Shown piece by piece: positions 10,734-21,505 of a stretch of 64,000 bases of DNA. The DNA is taken from positions 1,602,573-1,666,572 of the forward strand of contig NC_090623.1 of the NCBI RefSeq assembly GCF_004359215.1, read 5' to 3'. The stretch is from Bremia lactucae (taxonomy: Eukaryota; Oomycota; Peronosporomycetes; Peronosporales; Peronosporaceae). The notes under the pieces were generated by a model. It had not been told where the DNA came from, searched no databases, and was given only the letters and a program-made list of their open reading frames with translations. The translations under genes and the position numbers were made by a program. The stretch's first letter is position 1. The number at the start of each line of letters is the position of its first letter.

Positions 10734-10983
10734 TGGGGCTACGATAGATGGCGCGTATTAAAACTCGTCTTGAAAATTTGATTGGCTGTCGTGTCAATCC
10801 GTTTCAACCAATTAAAATACCAAAAAAATGGACAACACCATGCAAATTAAACAAAAACGTGTCAAGTCAACTCGGTGACTAGGACACAGCATACGACTCG
10901 ATTTTTTTTTATTTTTTTCGGTCAATTCAAAAAGAAAACTGCTAGATCGCATGCTCGTCCACCGTCAGCTCGATCCCCTCATT

Positions 10984-12936
10984 TTAGTGACGACGACGTT
11001 TCCTTTCAACTCCTTTACGCGCATCGGTAAGGAATTGATCCAAGCCAAATGGATCAACGTCACTATCAGTGCTTAAAGAACGACGACAACGCCGACTACG
11101 CGACCTCGATCGCGAAGACGATAACGAGCGGCGTCGAGGCGTTCGTCCACGCGAAGACGACGACGAATACGAACGTCGACGTGTTCGTTCACGCGAAGAC
11201 GACGACGAATATGAACGTCGACGTTCTCGTCGTCGTTCTCGTCCATACGAACGTACGTGTCGCCGTGAAGCCGAGCGGTCCCGATACGATCGAGAAACCG
11301 ATCGTTTAAACGCGTTCCGAGTCATTGATCGACCATGGGATCGAGATCGCAAGTGTTTCGACCTCGATGAATTCGATTTGGAACGACTTCGAGGTTTTTG
11401 TTCGGTCGTAGACGACACAACCGACACATTCTTGTCTTGGAATTGCCTTTCATCGTTTCTTTTAAACTCTTTCGAGAATTGCACAGGTCCATCGCGTGTA
11501 CCTGCAACAGTACCCCGAAATTCCGTGTCGGCTTGAAACCGTTTTGTAGGTCCTTGTTTTAATTCTTCATAATCGTGCGCGGCGTCCATGGCGCTTGTGT
11601 CGATCGTGGGGCGGTACACACTAGCAGGACCTCGATCCACCATGGGCTTGGAGTATACTGTATACTCGTCTTCGTGTCCAAACCCCGAATTCAAACCTTG
11701 TGATTGGTTAAATAAACGCGCATCAAAAAGACCATCACTCGGATGAGTGGCTTGCAATTGGCCCAACGCAATTTTTTCAGAAATATCACGAGTTTTATCG
11801 CGAATTGCTTTTCCTTGTTTGCCTAATTTTGTCAAACGCAAGTCGCGTTCGCGCGCTTTTTTGCGTTCCCGTCGAATTGCGTCCCGTTCGTGCTGGCCAT
11901 CGTCGTCATCATGCAACGTGTCGTCGTCGTCGCTACAGGCACGAATTCCAGCACGTTCCATGCGTGCTTTCGATGCCAATTCGCGCAATGCTGCTTCGTG
12001 TTGTTCCTTTTGCTTTTGTATGACTTTTTTGTGCACTTGCGCGCGTAAATTCACTTCTTCGCGCGCATTTCGTTCTGCAATGGCTAACGCTTCCGACAAA
12101 CTGGCAAAATTGTCATTTATTGTCACTTGTTGCAAACCACGGCCATCCGCAGCTAATCGTTTATCCAATGCAATTGTAAATCCTTTTGAATTTTTCCAAT
12201 TTGAGATACAGGGTGGGATTTTCCACGACTGTTGATCCGCAAGCGTTAATTTACGAGGGGGAGAATGAAGCACTGGTACAGGAGGTGACGGAGGACCACG
12301 GACGGCTTTGGTATGCTGAAATTTTGGCGGTTCCATGGGGTCTTTGGCCACGTCAACCATGCGAATAATTCGCTGTTGTTGCTGGTCATTTGGCGTGTAT
12401 CGAATGTACTTGGCCGTGTCTTTAACGTTCTGTACACGTCCACTTATATTCGTAGGAAGAGCACTAGTTACCTTGCCCTGAACAAGTACTTGTAGCGCTT
12501 CTCGAGTCCGTGTAGTCGTCTCAATTTCCTCGTCTTTTGTAGGAAGTGCCACGACCGCGGCGTGTCCTGTCTTCTCGACAAGGGCATCGAACGTGGTAAA
12601 GACATTGGTCTTGTCTCGGTGCTGTTGCGTAACAATGGCGTCGTACCTCACAGTGCCATTGTTGCCACGTACTTGGAGTGCAAGGGTGTTCTGAGAGGAA
12701 GCAAACGACCCATTTCGAGTGGTTTTACCCATTTCGAGTGGAAATTGGGCCATCTGAAGTTCGGGGTACGCACCCCCGTCGCCAAAGTCTTCAAGACGAC
12801 GGGGTACGAATGGATGCTTTGTACGATACGGATATAAAGGAATAGAAACGGACGGAGAAGGAGGTGGCATGGAGAGCGGGGAAGCATCGGAGAACGTCGT
12901 GTACGACCGCACAGGTGCTGGGAACACGGCGCTCAT
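10984..12936 (-). CDS. SNW1: SNW domain splicing/transcription coregulator (SKIP/Prp45) with RS-rich insertion
   Basis: A single 650-residue ORF from the ATG at 12936. SKIP/Prp45 is a spliceosome (Prp19-associated) component threading through the catalytic core. The N-terminus has PPYG-like proline-rich sequence and FVPRRLEDFGDGGAYPE. The SNW core begins at PPCISNWKNSKGFTIALD around residue 245 and continues through LAADGRGLQ, with a charged helical region (KEQHEAALRELA). The conserved C-terminal DPFGLDQFL follows, ending with a basic KRRRH. Between the helical region and that tail lies a long Arg/Ser-rich tract (about residues 515-620, with a near-duplicate SYSSSSSR..R unit) like an SR-protein RS domain, which ordinary SKIP lacks. 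The first 125 codons recur in inverted orientation at 42627-43003. Confidence 0.92.
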   Translation of the reverse strand: MSAVFPAPVRSYTTFSDASPLSMPPPSPSVSIPLYPYRTKHPFVPRRLEDFGDGGAYPELQMAQFPLEMGKTTRNGSFASSQNTLALQVRGNNGTVRYDAIVTQQHRDKTNVFTTFDALVEKTGHAAVVALPTKDEEIETTTRTREALQVLVQGKVTSALPTNISGRVQNVKDTAKYIRYTPNDQQQQRIIRMVDVAKDPMEPPKFQHTKAVRGPPSPPVPVLHSPPRKLTLADQQSWKIPPCISNWKNSKGFTIALDKRLAADGRGLQQVTINDNFASLSEALAIAERNAREEVNLRAQVHKKVIQKQKEQHEAALRELASKARMERAGIRACSDDDDTLHDDDDGQHERDAIRRERKKARERDLRLTKLGKQGKAIRDKTRDISEKIALGQLQATHPSDGLFDARLFNQSQGLNSGFGHEDEYTVYSKPMVDRGPASVYRPTIDTSAMDAAHDYEELKQGPTKRFQADTEFRGTVAGTRDGPVQFSKEFKRNDERQFQDKNVSVVSSTTEQKPRSRSKSNSSRSKHLRSRSHGRSMTRNAFKRSVSRSYRDRSASRRHVRSYGRERRRERRRSYSSSSSRERTRRRSYSSSSSRGRTPRRRSLSSSRSRSRSRRCRRSLSTDSDVDPFGLDQFLTDARKGVERKRRRH

Positions 12937-14043
12937 TTTCAAGGTGCGGGAGTGCTGGAGAAAACCTGTGTATTTTTGACCAATACGTCTGCGAAAAGTT
13001 GTTTTTTTTGGGGGGGGATTTTGTGAAAAAAAAAAATGGGTAACAGATTTTCGCAGCTGGATCGATCTGAGTCTGCAACATGTAAATGTCCATAAAAATG
13101 GAGTTTAGATTTAAATTTGGTATCAAACACATAATTTTCATAAAGCGCAAGTGTTGCCATTTTTGGCCATCTGGTCGGCTCACGCACGTTAGATAGAAAG
13201 ACATGTGGCGTAGTCTTTCGCGAATTTGACAATATCTAGCTTGATGTGAGAGCTGTGTCGCAGAATGAGTGTGAAAACGGTCATTCCATAAAAGTAGACG
13301 AAGATAGATGGTTCGCTATTCTGATACGGCCAACAAGAAATGCATTGATTGACTCGGTAACTCGTCGTGTTATCTATTCGGTGGATTTTACGGAATGATA
13401 AAAAAAAATCAACTTGGCCGAAAGTGATTTTCTTCTTTACATAGTTTTTAATTTCTATCGTCGGATATATTTTTAAAATTGCTACGATGCACACATGCAA
13501 ACTTTAGTCGCAAAAACTCAAAAAGGTTGCGGAGAAGTGCGAAGTTGCCTCGTGAAGTGGCAACTTTGACGCAAAATGACGACCAATTTTTCTTCACGAC
13601 AATGCCTCCTACTGAAATCTTGTAAACCTTTAAGAGTCGGTGAAGAATCAGCAATCTGACATCCTGTCCGAACTGCTGACAGAGCAAATTGACCTTTTGT
13701 GATAGGCAAGTCGTTTCAATCCATACGGTCGCGAGTCTTTGCCATAAAAGTCCCAACATCACGTTTGCACCGTAACATTGACGCAAATATATCAATACGC
13801 AAAACGCTATTCTACCAATCGCAATACAAAAAGGAAGACATCCGTCTGTGTAAACCTATCCAAGACACTTGCAATTGGACGGGTTTTGCACTACCGGACC
13901 AAAACCCATCTGCTCAAGTGGGTGGTAACCGGGACGTCTACTGCTCGAATCTGATCTCCCGAGGCGGACTAGAGCCCTTACTTCCCTATTCGACTGCTGT
14001 CGCCACACCCTACTCGAGGGTTTTAAGCGTCAATTACGTTTCC

Positions 14044-15465
14044 ATGGCAGTGCTCACGTCCGAGGACCTCAAGATTTCTTTTAATTTCTTCTGTACCGTG
14101 TATGGCATTGGCACGCTCGGTGTACCGTCAAATTTTGCTCGTTCGGGGCTTCCGATGGCCACATTTGCGTTAATTTTCATGGCTTTTGCCAACATTTGCT
14201 CATGTGTAGCCATTTCCCGAGTCATGTTGGCAGCCCCACCGTCGGTAAAAACCTATGGAGACGTTGGGGAGTGGTGCATTGGCATCTGGGGACGGTATCT
14301 CGTGGTATTTGTGCAATTTGGCGTCTGTTGCTTGGTTCCCTGTGCATTTCTCGTGCTTGGCGGTATTCTATTGGATGGGATCTCACCTGGCGCATTTGAC
14401 CAGGAATACTGGAGCATGATCATGGCTACCATGCTTTTACCGGTAATTCTCACCCCAACACTGAAAGAAGGTGCAAGTGCGGCATTTGCCGGATGCATTG
14501 GCACTTTATTTGCCGATGCCATTTCACTTGGCGTGCTCACGAGTGGCATTGGGACCAACCACCGTGCCATTGTGAATCCCAACTACGATCTAAGCCAAGT
14601 CGTGAGCTCATTTGGGAACTTGGCACTTGCCTACTCGGCTGCGGTGTTAGTGCCCGCGTTGCAGCGCGAGCACTCGCAACCCGAGCGCATGCCTCGTGTT
14701 GTGGCATTTACCATGTTTGTGGCCGCATGTTTATTTCTAATTATTGGCACAACGTCCTATGTTTCCGTGGGGTGCCAAATTCCCGGCAACCTTCTTTTTG
14801 CCATTGGCGGGTCCGCGCTCGACCTTCATGCGGACCGTGGCCTTGTCGTATTGGCTTATATGTTTATGCAATTGCACATTACGATTGCATTTTCCGTCAT
14901 TTTAAACCCTGTCCTTTATATTGCGGAACGTGGAATCTTGGGCATGCATCGACCCCCTCATGGAGCAACGCTGGACGAAGAGTCCCCGGCATTTGCCGGC
15001 AGTGACACCCCCCATCGCGCAACGACAAGTTCCATTGCCGAAGCGAAATATGACCAATCACCGCAAGCTCTCGTGGACGAGTATCGTACTTGTGGCACCG
15101 TAATGATTGCCAAGTACGTGGCGTTACGTATTGGTATTGTCGTTGTGCTATTGATTATTGCAATTCTATTTAAAGACCACTTTGTGGACTTTACGGATTT
15201 TGTGGGCGCTTGGGCAGTCTCCATGGCCTGTATTATCTTGCCCATTGTGTTCTATCTGAAGGTTTTTTGGCACGTGTTGCCGTGGTACGAAAAAGCCACG
15301 GGCGTCGTGCTTATTGTCGTAAGTGTCGCGCTTGGGTCGTACGTGACGTACACGACGGGCAAGAAATTGTTTCTTGACGTCAAGAGCGACAAAGTGTTTC
15401 AGTACTGTCCAATTGGTTACGACATGGTCGTGTACACAAACGTAACGTTTTATGACTTAAAGTAA
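14044..15465 (+). CDS. AAAP-family amino acid permease (left copy)
   Basis: A 473-residue integral membrane protein of the amino acid/auxin permease (APC superfamily, Aa_trans) type, with about ten to eleven hydrophobic segments. The first helices show the family pattern: ISFNFFCTVYGIGTLGVP corresponds to the G-x-G-x-L-x-x-P helix, followed by SGLPMATFALIFMAFAN and SRVMLAAPPSVKTYGDVGEW. It probably moves amino acids across the plasma or vacuolar membrane with protons; the substrate cannot be read from sequence. The start is the first ATG (14044). An open frame continues 345 bp upstream without any ATG, in both arms, so an N-terminal extension through a non-AUG start or upstream exon is possible but unsupported. 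The copy at 40098-41519 differs by very few residues. Confidence 0.85.
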   Translation: MAVLTSEDLKISFNFFCTVYGIGTLGVPSNFARSGLPMATFALIFMAFANICSCVAISRVMLAAPPSVKTYGDVGEWCIGIWGRYLVVFVQFGVCCLVPCAFLVLGGILLDGISPGAFDQEYWSMIMATMLLPVILTPTLKEGASAAFAGCIGTLFADAISLGVLTSGIGTNHRAIVNPNYDLSQVVSSFGNLALAYSAAVLVPALQREHSQPERMPRVVAFTMFVAACLFLIIGTTSYVSVGCQIPGNLLFAIGGSALDLHADRGLVVLAYMFMQLHITIAFSVILNPVLYIAERGILGMHRPPHGATLDEESPAFAGSDTPHRATTSSIAEAKYDQSPQALVDEYRTCGTVMIAKYVALRIGIVVVLLIIAILFKDHFVDFTDFVGAWAVSMACIILPIVFYLKVFWHVLPWYEKATGVVLIVVSVALGSYVTYTTGKKLFLDVKSDKVFQYCPIGYDMVVYTNVTFYDLK

Positions 15466-15739
15466 CCCACTTGAAAATTAGTTGACGCTTGAAGCAAGCT
15501 TGAAATGTTAAGTTACCGAAATATGAAATTTTATTTTAGACTGTTAATTTGTTGTTGCTGAGGTTTTATTCTTTCGAAGAGGCAGCGTTTGGGGCCTTGG
15601 ATGGTACAAATGTGCTTATTGCATAGGCACTAACAATATCGTCGACAACAACGCGCTTAGGAGATCAAGTTGGAGGTATATTTTTTCGATCGAAATTAAA
15701 CGCAAGGTCTTGAACGATAAGTACAAGCTATTGTACGAC

Positions 15740-16831
15740 TTAAGTGTACAGTACGTTATATGTGCTTGTACGATCATTATAGAACCCGCCCAATTCAAAA
15801 TTAATGGATCCATCTTCACGCGTGCCGAGCATGGACACTGCGATCGGCATAAAACTACGCATGACGTCACTTGACGTGCTTGATACGTCGCGAAGACTAA
15901 CAAACACTCGCACATGATGTTTACGCAACTCGCCCTACCCAAAAATTACAAGACTCGTTAGCTGTTACACGAAAGTGACCGCAATGTTACCGTACATAAG
16001 TCAGTAAGGCCGCCGGTATACCGGTGACAAATTGCGGGACTTCAAGCAAAGACACATTAATTTTCATCGCTTGCGGTACCGTGGATGACGTCAAAACTCG
16101 CAACTTGGCTCCATTCTCCGCATCGAGATGTCGGTCCGCATAAATCGTCGACAACTCGGAACATAGACACACAATATCGTTTGTATCCACATGCTGCAGC
16201 AATGTGTTTAGCCAGACCCAAGTTGTGATAATGGGTACTTCCGGTCCCACGACCACCGCGAGTGTATTGCTTTCATCCGTCACGGATAATTCTGTCCTCG
16301 AGAGCACGACAGCTGCGTTTCCGGCAATATCCGGTTGCAACGTGCAAGATGGCTACACAATAGAAACAAAATAATTCAATTTGCGAATGCTGCAACTATT
16401 GCAATCTTATTTGAGAGAAACAACTTTACAATATATTGATCGCTTGTCACCAAGGTCCCTACTGGGGTCCAAGTGGCAGTCACACGCTTGATAAAACCCT
16501 GAGCCACTCCAGGCATGGCGATAATTAGAGTTTTCGTCTTGATCGGTTTGTTAGCATGAGGTCCTAGTAGCTGACGCACAGGGCGACTCCACTATTTTTT
16601 TTTTTTCAATTAGCGTGTGAATACGAATAAACTGCGCCAAACTTTACGATTCATACGCGAAAAAAGGCCTTGCCAGGGCTGGCGTCCGGTGCGTCATATG
16701 ATGAAGAATCACAAGCGCGAGAGCTGAAGAATGAGTAGAAGGTGGTAAGCAGAGCGCTTTGACCGAGCGATCCGCACGTAAAGCACGCACCTGAACTCGG
16801 CTTCTTCGGCGAAGCGAAGAGCTAGCGCCAT
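15740..16831 (-). CDS. PSMG1: Proteasome assembly chaperone 1-like (left copy)
   Basis: Five exons (16791-16831, 16657-16723, 16451-16591, 15996-16352, 15740-15934), all with GT-AG introns and consistent phases, give 266 residues; human PSMG1/PAC1 has 288. PSMG1 pairs with PSMG2 to assemble proteasome alpha rings. Support is strongest at the C-terminus: VTGIPAALLTY matches the LPAAVLSY segment, followed by RVFVSLRDVSSTSSDVM in place of the LCYTDV..D strand, and the protein ends NVLYT like the NIYT end of PSMG1. The HbYX-like penultimate Tyr, used to contact alpha subunits, is preserved. The middle (PGVAQGFIK; VVGPEVPIITTWVWLNTLL) is alternating beta/alpha. Similarity is low overall, so this is a probable assignment. 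Gene order is identical in the other arm. Confidence 0.66.
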
Positions 16832-16947
16832 TGTTTAAAGAAGTGTATGCCACTCGAACTTTTTTATTTCAATTCGGTTCGCTATCAAGCAAAACAATGA
16901 TTTTGTTGCCAATACAAATGCCTCTTTTCAATTTCATTCGTTTACTT

Positions 16948-17319
16948 CTACGCGCTACTTTTAGCCACGCGCTGCACTTCGCGTGTGGCCTTGACCGACA
17001 CTTCCTGTCGCTTTTTAGGGACATTGTACCAAAAGCGCACAAAGCCGTCGCGCTTGGCGAAGATTGTATGATCCTTGCCCAGACCCACGCCTGTACCCAC
17101 GTGGTACTTGGTACCACGCTGGCGAATAATGATGTTGCCGGCCACGACGCTTTGGCCTCCAAACTTTTTCACGCCCAGGCGCTTGGACTCCGAGTCGCGG
17201 CCATTTTTTGTAGACCCTCCAGCTTTCTTTGAGGCCCAACGGCGGGACAGCGAGTACAAGCCCTCAATAGAGGCCCCTATGCGAGCTGTTGCCGGACATT
17301 CGAACACGCGCATTGCCAT
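16948..17319 (-). CDS. MRPL27: Mitochondrial large-subunit ribosomal protein bL27m (left copy)
   Basis: A 123-residue single-exon ORF, bacterial L27 family. The hallmark start of the L27 core, [20 protein letters not shown], is present, followed by [23 protein letters not shown] and [17 protein letters not shown]27 sits by the peptidyl-transferase centre of the large subunit. About 27 residues precede the core ([20 protein letters not shown]..), consistent with a mitochondrial presequence. The stop-proximal region is basic. It is on the same strand as, and 116 bp upstream of, the PSMG1-like gene. The right-arm copy (38245-38616) encodes the same protein. Confidence 0.95.
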   Translation of the reverse strand: MAMRVFECPATARIGASIEGLYSLSRRWASKKAGGSTKNGRDSESKRLGVKKFGGQSVVAGNIIIRQRGTKYHVGTGVGLGKDHTIFAKRDGFVRFWYNVPKKRQEVSVKATREVQRVAKSSA

Positions 17320-17846
17320 TGTTATGGTTGGTTTACGATAAATAAAGAATGATTGTCAGCTGGCATAAACATAGAAATTTCTACCATGTAATGTACACAC
17401 AGTTGCCTCAAAATAGTCACGGTTTTTGCCAGAATCGAAATATTGACAAAAAGGGATCACTCCATACGACTATAGCGGTCATCAACCAAAGAGAAACAAT
17501 TCTAAGTAGCGTGGGGTATGGTTTTTTTTGCATTAGAAGTCACGGGGTTCTGTTTCAAGCCGCCTTCATTCTGCTATACTTTGGTCTTCATTCTCTGTTA
17601 TAAAATAAAGCTGTCACTGCGCTTGTTCAGCGTGATATTTCATTTGTACAGCGCCACCAACGATTCGTCGCACTCTGATACCAAATGCTAATATAAAAAA
17701 AAGATTGTTCTACAAACGGCCTTCTTTTGAAAACAATCGTTCTTTCACAAAAAAACAGCAACGAAAATGAAAAAAGGAAATTGTATTAAATGCATAGACA
17801 CAAAATCTGCAACTTCGCACTCAGTGCACACGGCTCGACCTTCGGC
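17320..17846. other. Intergenic stretch, left arm
   Basis: About 530 bp between bL27m and the Thr/Ala-rich secreted protein. It contains the bL27m promoter region and the 3' UTR of the secreted-protein gene. It aligns with 37719-38244 of the other arm but with visibly more substitutions than the coding parts. No gene seen. Confidence 0.5.
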
Positions 17847-18368
17847 TTACAAGAAGTAGGCACCGACAGTCATGACCGTCGCGCACGCAACGGCCATCGT
17901 GGTGTGCGAAGCACCGCTTGTCGTGTCGGTGGCAGACGAGCTGCTGTCCGAGGCCTTGGGCGTCGAAGTACCGGTCATAGACCCCTCTGGTGTCGATGGC
18001 CCGGCAGCAGTCGAGTCCGATACCTGGTCGGACGTGTCCGTGCCAACTGTAGGAGTCATTTCTCCCGATGCGGAAGATTCTTCCGTCGCCGTTGCATCAA
18101 GAGGGGCGGTGGCCGTCTGCGTACCATCCGCCGGAGGTGTCGTAGTCGTGCCATTCGTCGCCCCAGCCGCCTCTGGTCCAGCAGTGGTCGTCTGTTCCGT
18201 ACTGGCAGTGCCAGCATCGGCTGCGGGTGTTGTCGTAGTCGTGGTGGTCGTGGCAGCAGCAGGAGTCGTCGCGGTCGCAGTGTCTGGCGTCGTGGCAGGC
18301 GCAGCGTCTTGAGCGCTAATGGCAGCCACCGCAATGGCAGCGAGTACGAGAATCTGGGAGAACTTCAT
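17847..18368 (-). CDS. Thr/Ala-rich, mucin-like GPI-anchored secreted protein (left copy)
   Basis: The 173-residue protein starts at the ATG at 18366-18368; an upstream in-frame extension to 18551 is open but has no secretion signal at its N-terminus. A clear signal peptide (MKFSQILVLAAIAVAAISAQ) is followed by about 130 residues rich in Thr, Ala, Pro and Ser, including a run of eight Thr, expected to be heavily O-glycosylated. Ser-rich sequence and a C-terminal hydrophobic tail (TMAVACATVMTVGAYFL) fit a GPI-attachment signal. It is probably a wall or surface mucin; no catalytic domain. The identical arrangement recurs at 37197-37718. Confidence 0.82.
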   Translation of the reverse strand: MKFSQILVLAAIAVAAISAQDAAPATTPDTATATTPAAATTTTTTTTPAADAGTASTEQTTTAGPEAAGATNGTTTTPPADGTQTATAPLDATATEESSASGEMTPTVGTDTSDQVSDSTAAGPSTPEGSMTGTSTPKASDSSSSATDTTSGASHTTMAVACATVMTVGAYFL

Positions 18369-20306
18369 TGTTGTCGGTGAGAGTGAAGGTCGAAAAAGAG
18401 TCGGTTGGGACTTGGGCACGTGAGAGTGAAAAGGAGAATGAGCCTTCCGATCGTGGGCGAGTCGGGCGAGGCTTTTTGAGCGTCCGGTTGTGGCTTCACA
18501 ACCCCACAAACAGGTGGTTTTCGGATGTAAAAGAGGAAGTGAAATGGCCAATCAGAAACGATCCCTGTGCAAGAGATGTCTTTAATGGGGCGCAAAAAAG
18601 ACGATCAAAAAGAGCGGATAAGAGAGTTCCGGCGAGACATGTGGTGGTGGTGCTATAATTAACGGATGGTAGGACGCAAAAGCGCTCTGCACGGGTCAGG
18701 TTGAGAAGGTTCTCCAATCTTCTCTCTCTCTGTGACATGTGGTATTTCTCAGAAACCTTCGTGTAAACGCGAGGGAATGGACACGGGAATTAAGGTCTGA
18801 AAAAGGGTACTTGACTCGAGGTTTGTGGTTACACCGGCTGAAGACGCCTAACCTCGCGTGCGATATGCCAGCTGTCGACATTGGAAAAGCCGAGATTGTC
18901 GCGGGTACGTAGAGGCGACCCTTTGTCCATCAGAGGGAGGGGAACCGACCAGTGGATAGGAGGGATAGACTTTATTTTAAGGGCGGTAATGGTTATGGTA
19001 GCGACATTTTACTTTGACTTGAAAAAGATAAGAAAAAAAAAGGAAAAACTCGACTGCTTTGATGGGATAGCGATTTTTCCGTGGGTAGTCAGTTGGCCCT
19101 TGATTTTTACCATCAAGTACGTCCATATGACGGGAATAGGGACGCGGGTGGATATTAGGAGCGGCAGCTGACGTGGCAGCTCATAGACAAGGGGGTGCTT
19201 GAAAGGCTGTCTATGGTGGTGACGCCGTCTTGCGGTGTGGCAATGAGTTGTATCATTTAATCGAATACGAGGTATAAAAGCTTCGTTTCGCTAGGCAAAT
19301 GTTGCGACAAAGCGCTCGAAGAGTGTGCGATGTTTTTTTTTGCGTCAAGTTGCATTCATACCGGCAATCGAATTAGTACCCTGGTTGCAAACAGCTTATA
19401 CTGAGTGCAAGTTTAATTGTTTTTAAAGACATTTCATAGGGACGAGCGAGGATACTAGTCAATTTTATTTAGGTTGTTTTTTTTTTCTCAGGGATTACGA
19501 TCGCGCGAGGCGAAAGGCCCTTTTGTACTGCAAAAGCTCCAAGTGGCAAATCTCGATTTTATCGCCATTTGATATTGCCAAGAATTATTTAAGGCTAAGC
19601 CTCGTAGCGTCGCAAACAACTGGGCTCATGTCGCCGAAATGGAAAACAGACGGCGAGGCACTGTGAGGCGTACTAACCTTCACAGACGTTGCCGAGTTGT
19701 CCATACCAAATTGCTTGCTTGTTTTATTCTCGGCGTCCGCAATTTACGGCTGATAGCAAACATCTTTCCTGGGTTGAATACAATTGCGACATGATAGGGT
19801 GAGCGGAAGATGTAGAACTTTATTTTTGGCTTCGATTTCGCTTTTTAATAGTCCAACACCTTTGCGAATCGAGAATCCAGCGTTGCTTGAAGTTCTTTAA
19901 ATAATTAGATTGATTCTTTTACGATGTAGGACGGCTGCGCTACTATAATGTGATTTGTGAGCAAATCCATCGATTGCTCCAATTCAAACGTGTTTTCTAT
20001 TCGGCATACAAAAAAGCTCGCTTTGGCTTTGAATTTTAAAGAATTTTTATCAGCACATCTGTTTGCATCAGAGATTGGGTTAAGACAGCAAAGTATTGGC
20101 TAAAAATGCAAACCTGCTAACTTGCTTTTGGCCAATCACGCAGGCATGAAGTTGAAACTATACATAAGACGTCGTTTGGAAATACTCGCACCTCAAGTGG
20201 TGGGTCTACTTACATCACGTAAGTAATTAATCTTCCGCTTCAGCATATAAGTATTATCTACAGATATAACATTTTATGTTTGGTTAAAAATAGGTATTTA
20301 TATTTA
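18369..20306. other. Long intergenic region, left arm
   Basis: About 1.9 kb upstream of the mucin-like gene, running into the tail of a Copia LTR near 20230-20306. A TATA-like tataaaag occurs near 19274. I see no coding region with domain features. The corresponding right-arm sequence (35257-37196) is similar but carries more differences than the genes do. Confidence 0.45.
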
Positions 20307-21203
20307 GAGAAAAGTACCAAAATACCCTGACAAATGCAGAAAAGACAGAAATCCCCCTATAATTTTATAAATGACCAAAATGCCCCTGGCTATGGCATAT
20401 TTATATGCACGCAAAATCGTTGCGCACAGCATAATCACATCACTTTAACAAGTCTTTCTCGTTCGAAAAAAGGAGAATTATTCAGTAACCCGCTGTGTTT
20501 TTTTGAAGCACAACGTCATACTGGCCTGCGAGCCGGAACGCGGCTACTACGCTCGCTGTAAAGACCGCCAAGGCAACTGGAAGGCTGTCCTTTACGCTTC
20601 TACAACCCACGAGCTTATCAACGGTCTACTTCTGAAGCAAGTGGAAACCCCTTTTGGAACAAGACGAAAAGGCAAACTACTCTTTCCAGATGCCTTTCCG
20701 GTTGTTGTCACGCAACCGGGCCTCGACTTCGCTCGCAACCCAAAAAATTGATGTCTGTTGGTGGCCAAGGTGAGTCACACCTTGACAAAAGTGTTCGACT
20801 CGCAAAGTCCTGATGGTGAACGTTGGTGCGTCGGCAAGTTTTGCAGCGTGCAGACTCCAGGAGCAGCCTTTTTGCACGCAAGCCACTGTGAAGCGTCGTT
20901 TGTCACTTTTGATCACCGCGAGCTCGAACCGTTCAGCGATGGCAGTCGCTTTGACTGCTTCCCGGCAGTATTTCTCATTTGCAAACTACGTTCCAACGGT
21001 AAGCTGATGTTCCGCCATAATTGGCGCGGAAAAGAAGCGAGGTAGGGGCGCGGCGGTGAGGTAAAGTGATGTGATTATGCTGTGCGCAACGGTTTTCTGT
21101 ATATATATATAAGCCATAGCCAGGAACATTTTGGTCATTTATAAAAGTACAGGGGTATTTCCGTCTTTTCTGCATTTGTCAGGGGTATTTTGGTACTTTT
21201 CCC
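20307..21203 (-). mobile_element. Non-autonomous Mutator-like (MULE) element nested in a Copia LTR (left copy)
   Basis: The 897-bp element has long terminal inverted repeats (about 145 bp, beginning GRGAAAAGTACCAAAATACC) flanked by a perfect 9-bp target duplication, TTATATTTA, at 20298-20306 and 21204-21212. A 9-bp duplication with long TIRs is typical of Mutator-like DNA transposons. The interior, read on the minus strand (about 20916-20677), encodes part of a MuDR/FAR1-type N-terminal DNA-binding domain (CVQKGCSWSLHAAKL, then a VEHFCQG zinc-ligand pattern and WVASEVEARLRDN). The catalytic DDE domain is absent, so it cannot move itself. The host sequence at the insertion is a Copia LTR. Confidence 0.85.
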
Positions 21204-21505
21204 TTATATTTAATGCGACTAAATATGAATCAGTCTGAAAACTACTTCTTATTTGGTAAGTGCGCACGTGGAGTCAGATCATCTGCCAAACACGAGAGGA
21301 AAAGATGCTGCGACAAAGAGTGGTGGCAAACACCGAAGTGAGTGTATTGTTCTGTTCAGTCTGCTTTCTCTTCACCTAATCCTAACTGGGGTTTGTACCT
21401 GTTTTGTGCCGTTTTCCTGTCACTGACGTATGTCCGCGTCGAGACAACTTCATCGATGGTGTCGGTAAGTCGGCCGACTACACGTTGCTTTTTAACACTC
21501 CTCCC

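Noticed and set aside
11049..11536. Arg/Asp-rich plus-strand ORFs
   Set aside because: Antisense readings of the RS repeat of the SNW gene.
13448..13795. 115-codon minus-strand ORF present in both arms
   Set aside because: Its conservation is explained by the duplication; no domain or start context supports it.
17790..18380. Long plus-strand ORFs (up to 196 codons) over the mucin-like gene, and their mirror in the right arm
   Set aside because: They are antisense shadows of a GC-rich Thr/Ala repeat; the opposite strand has signal peptide and GPI tail.
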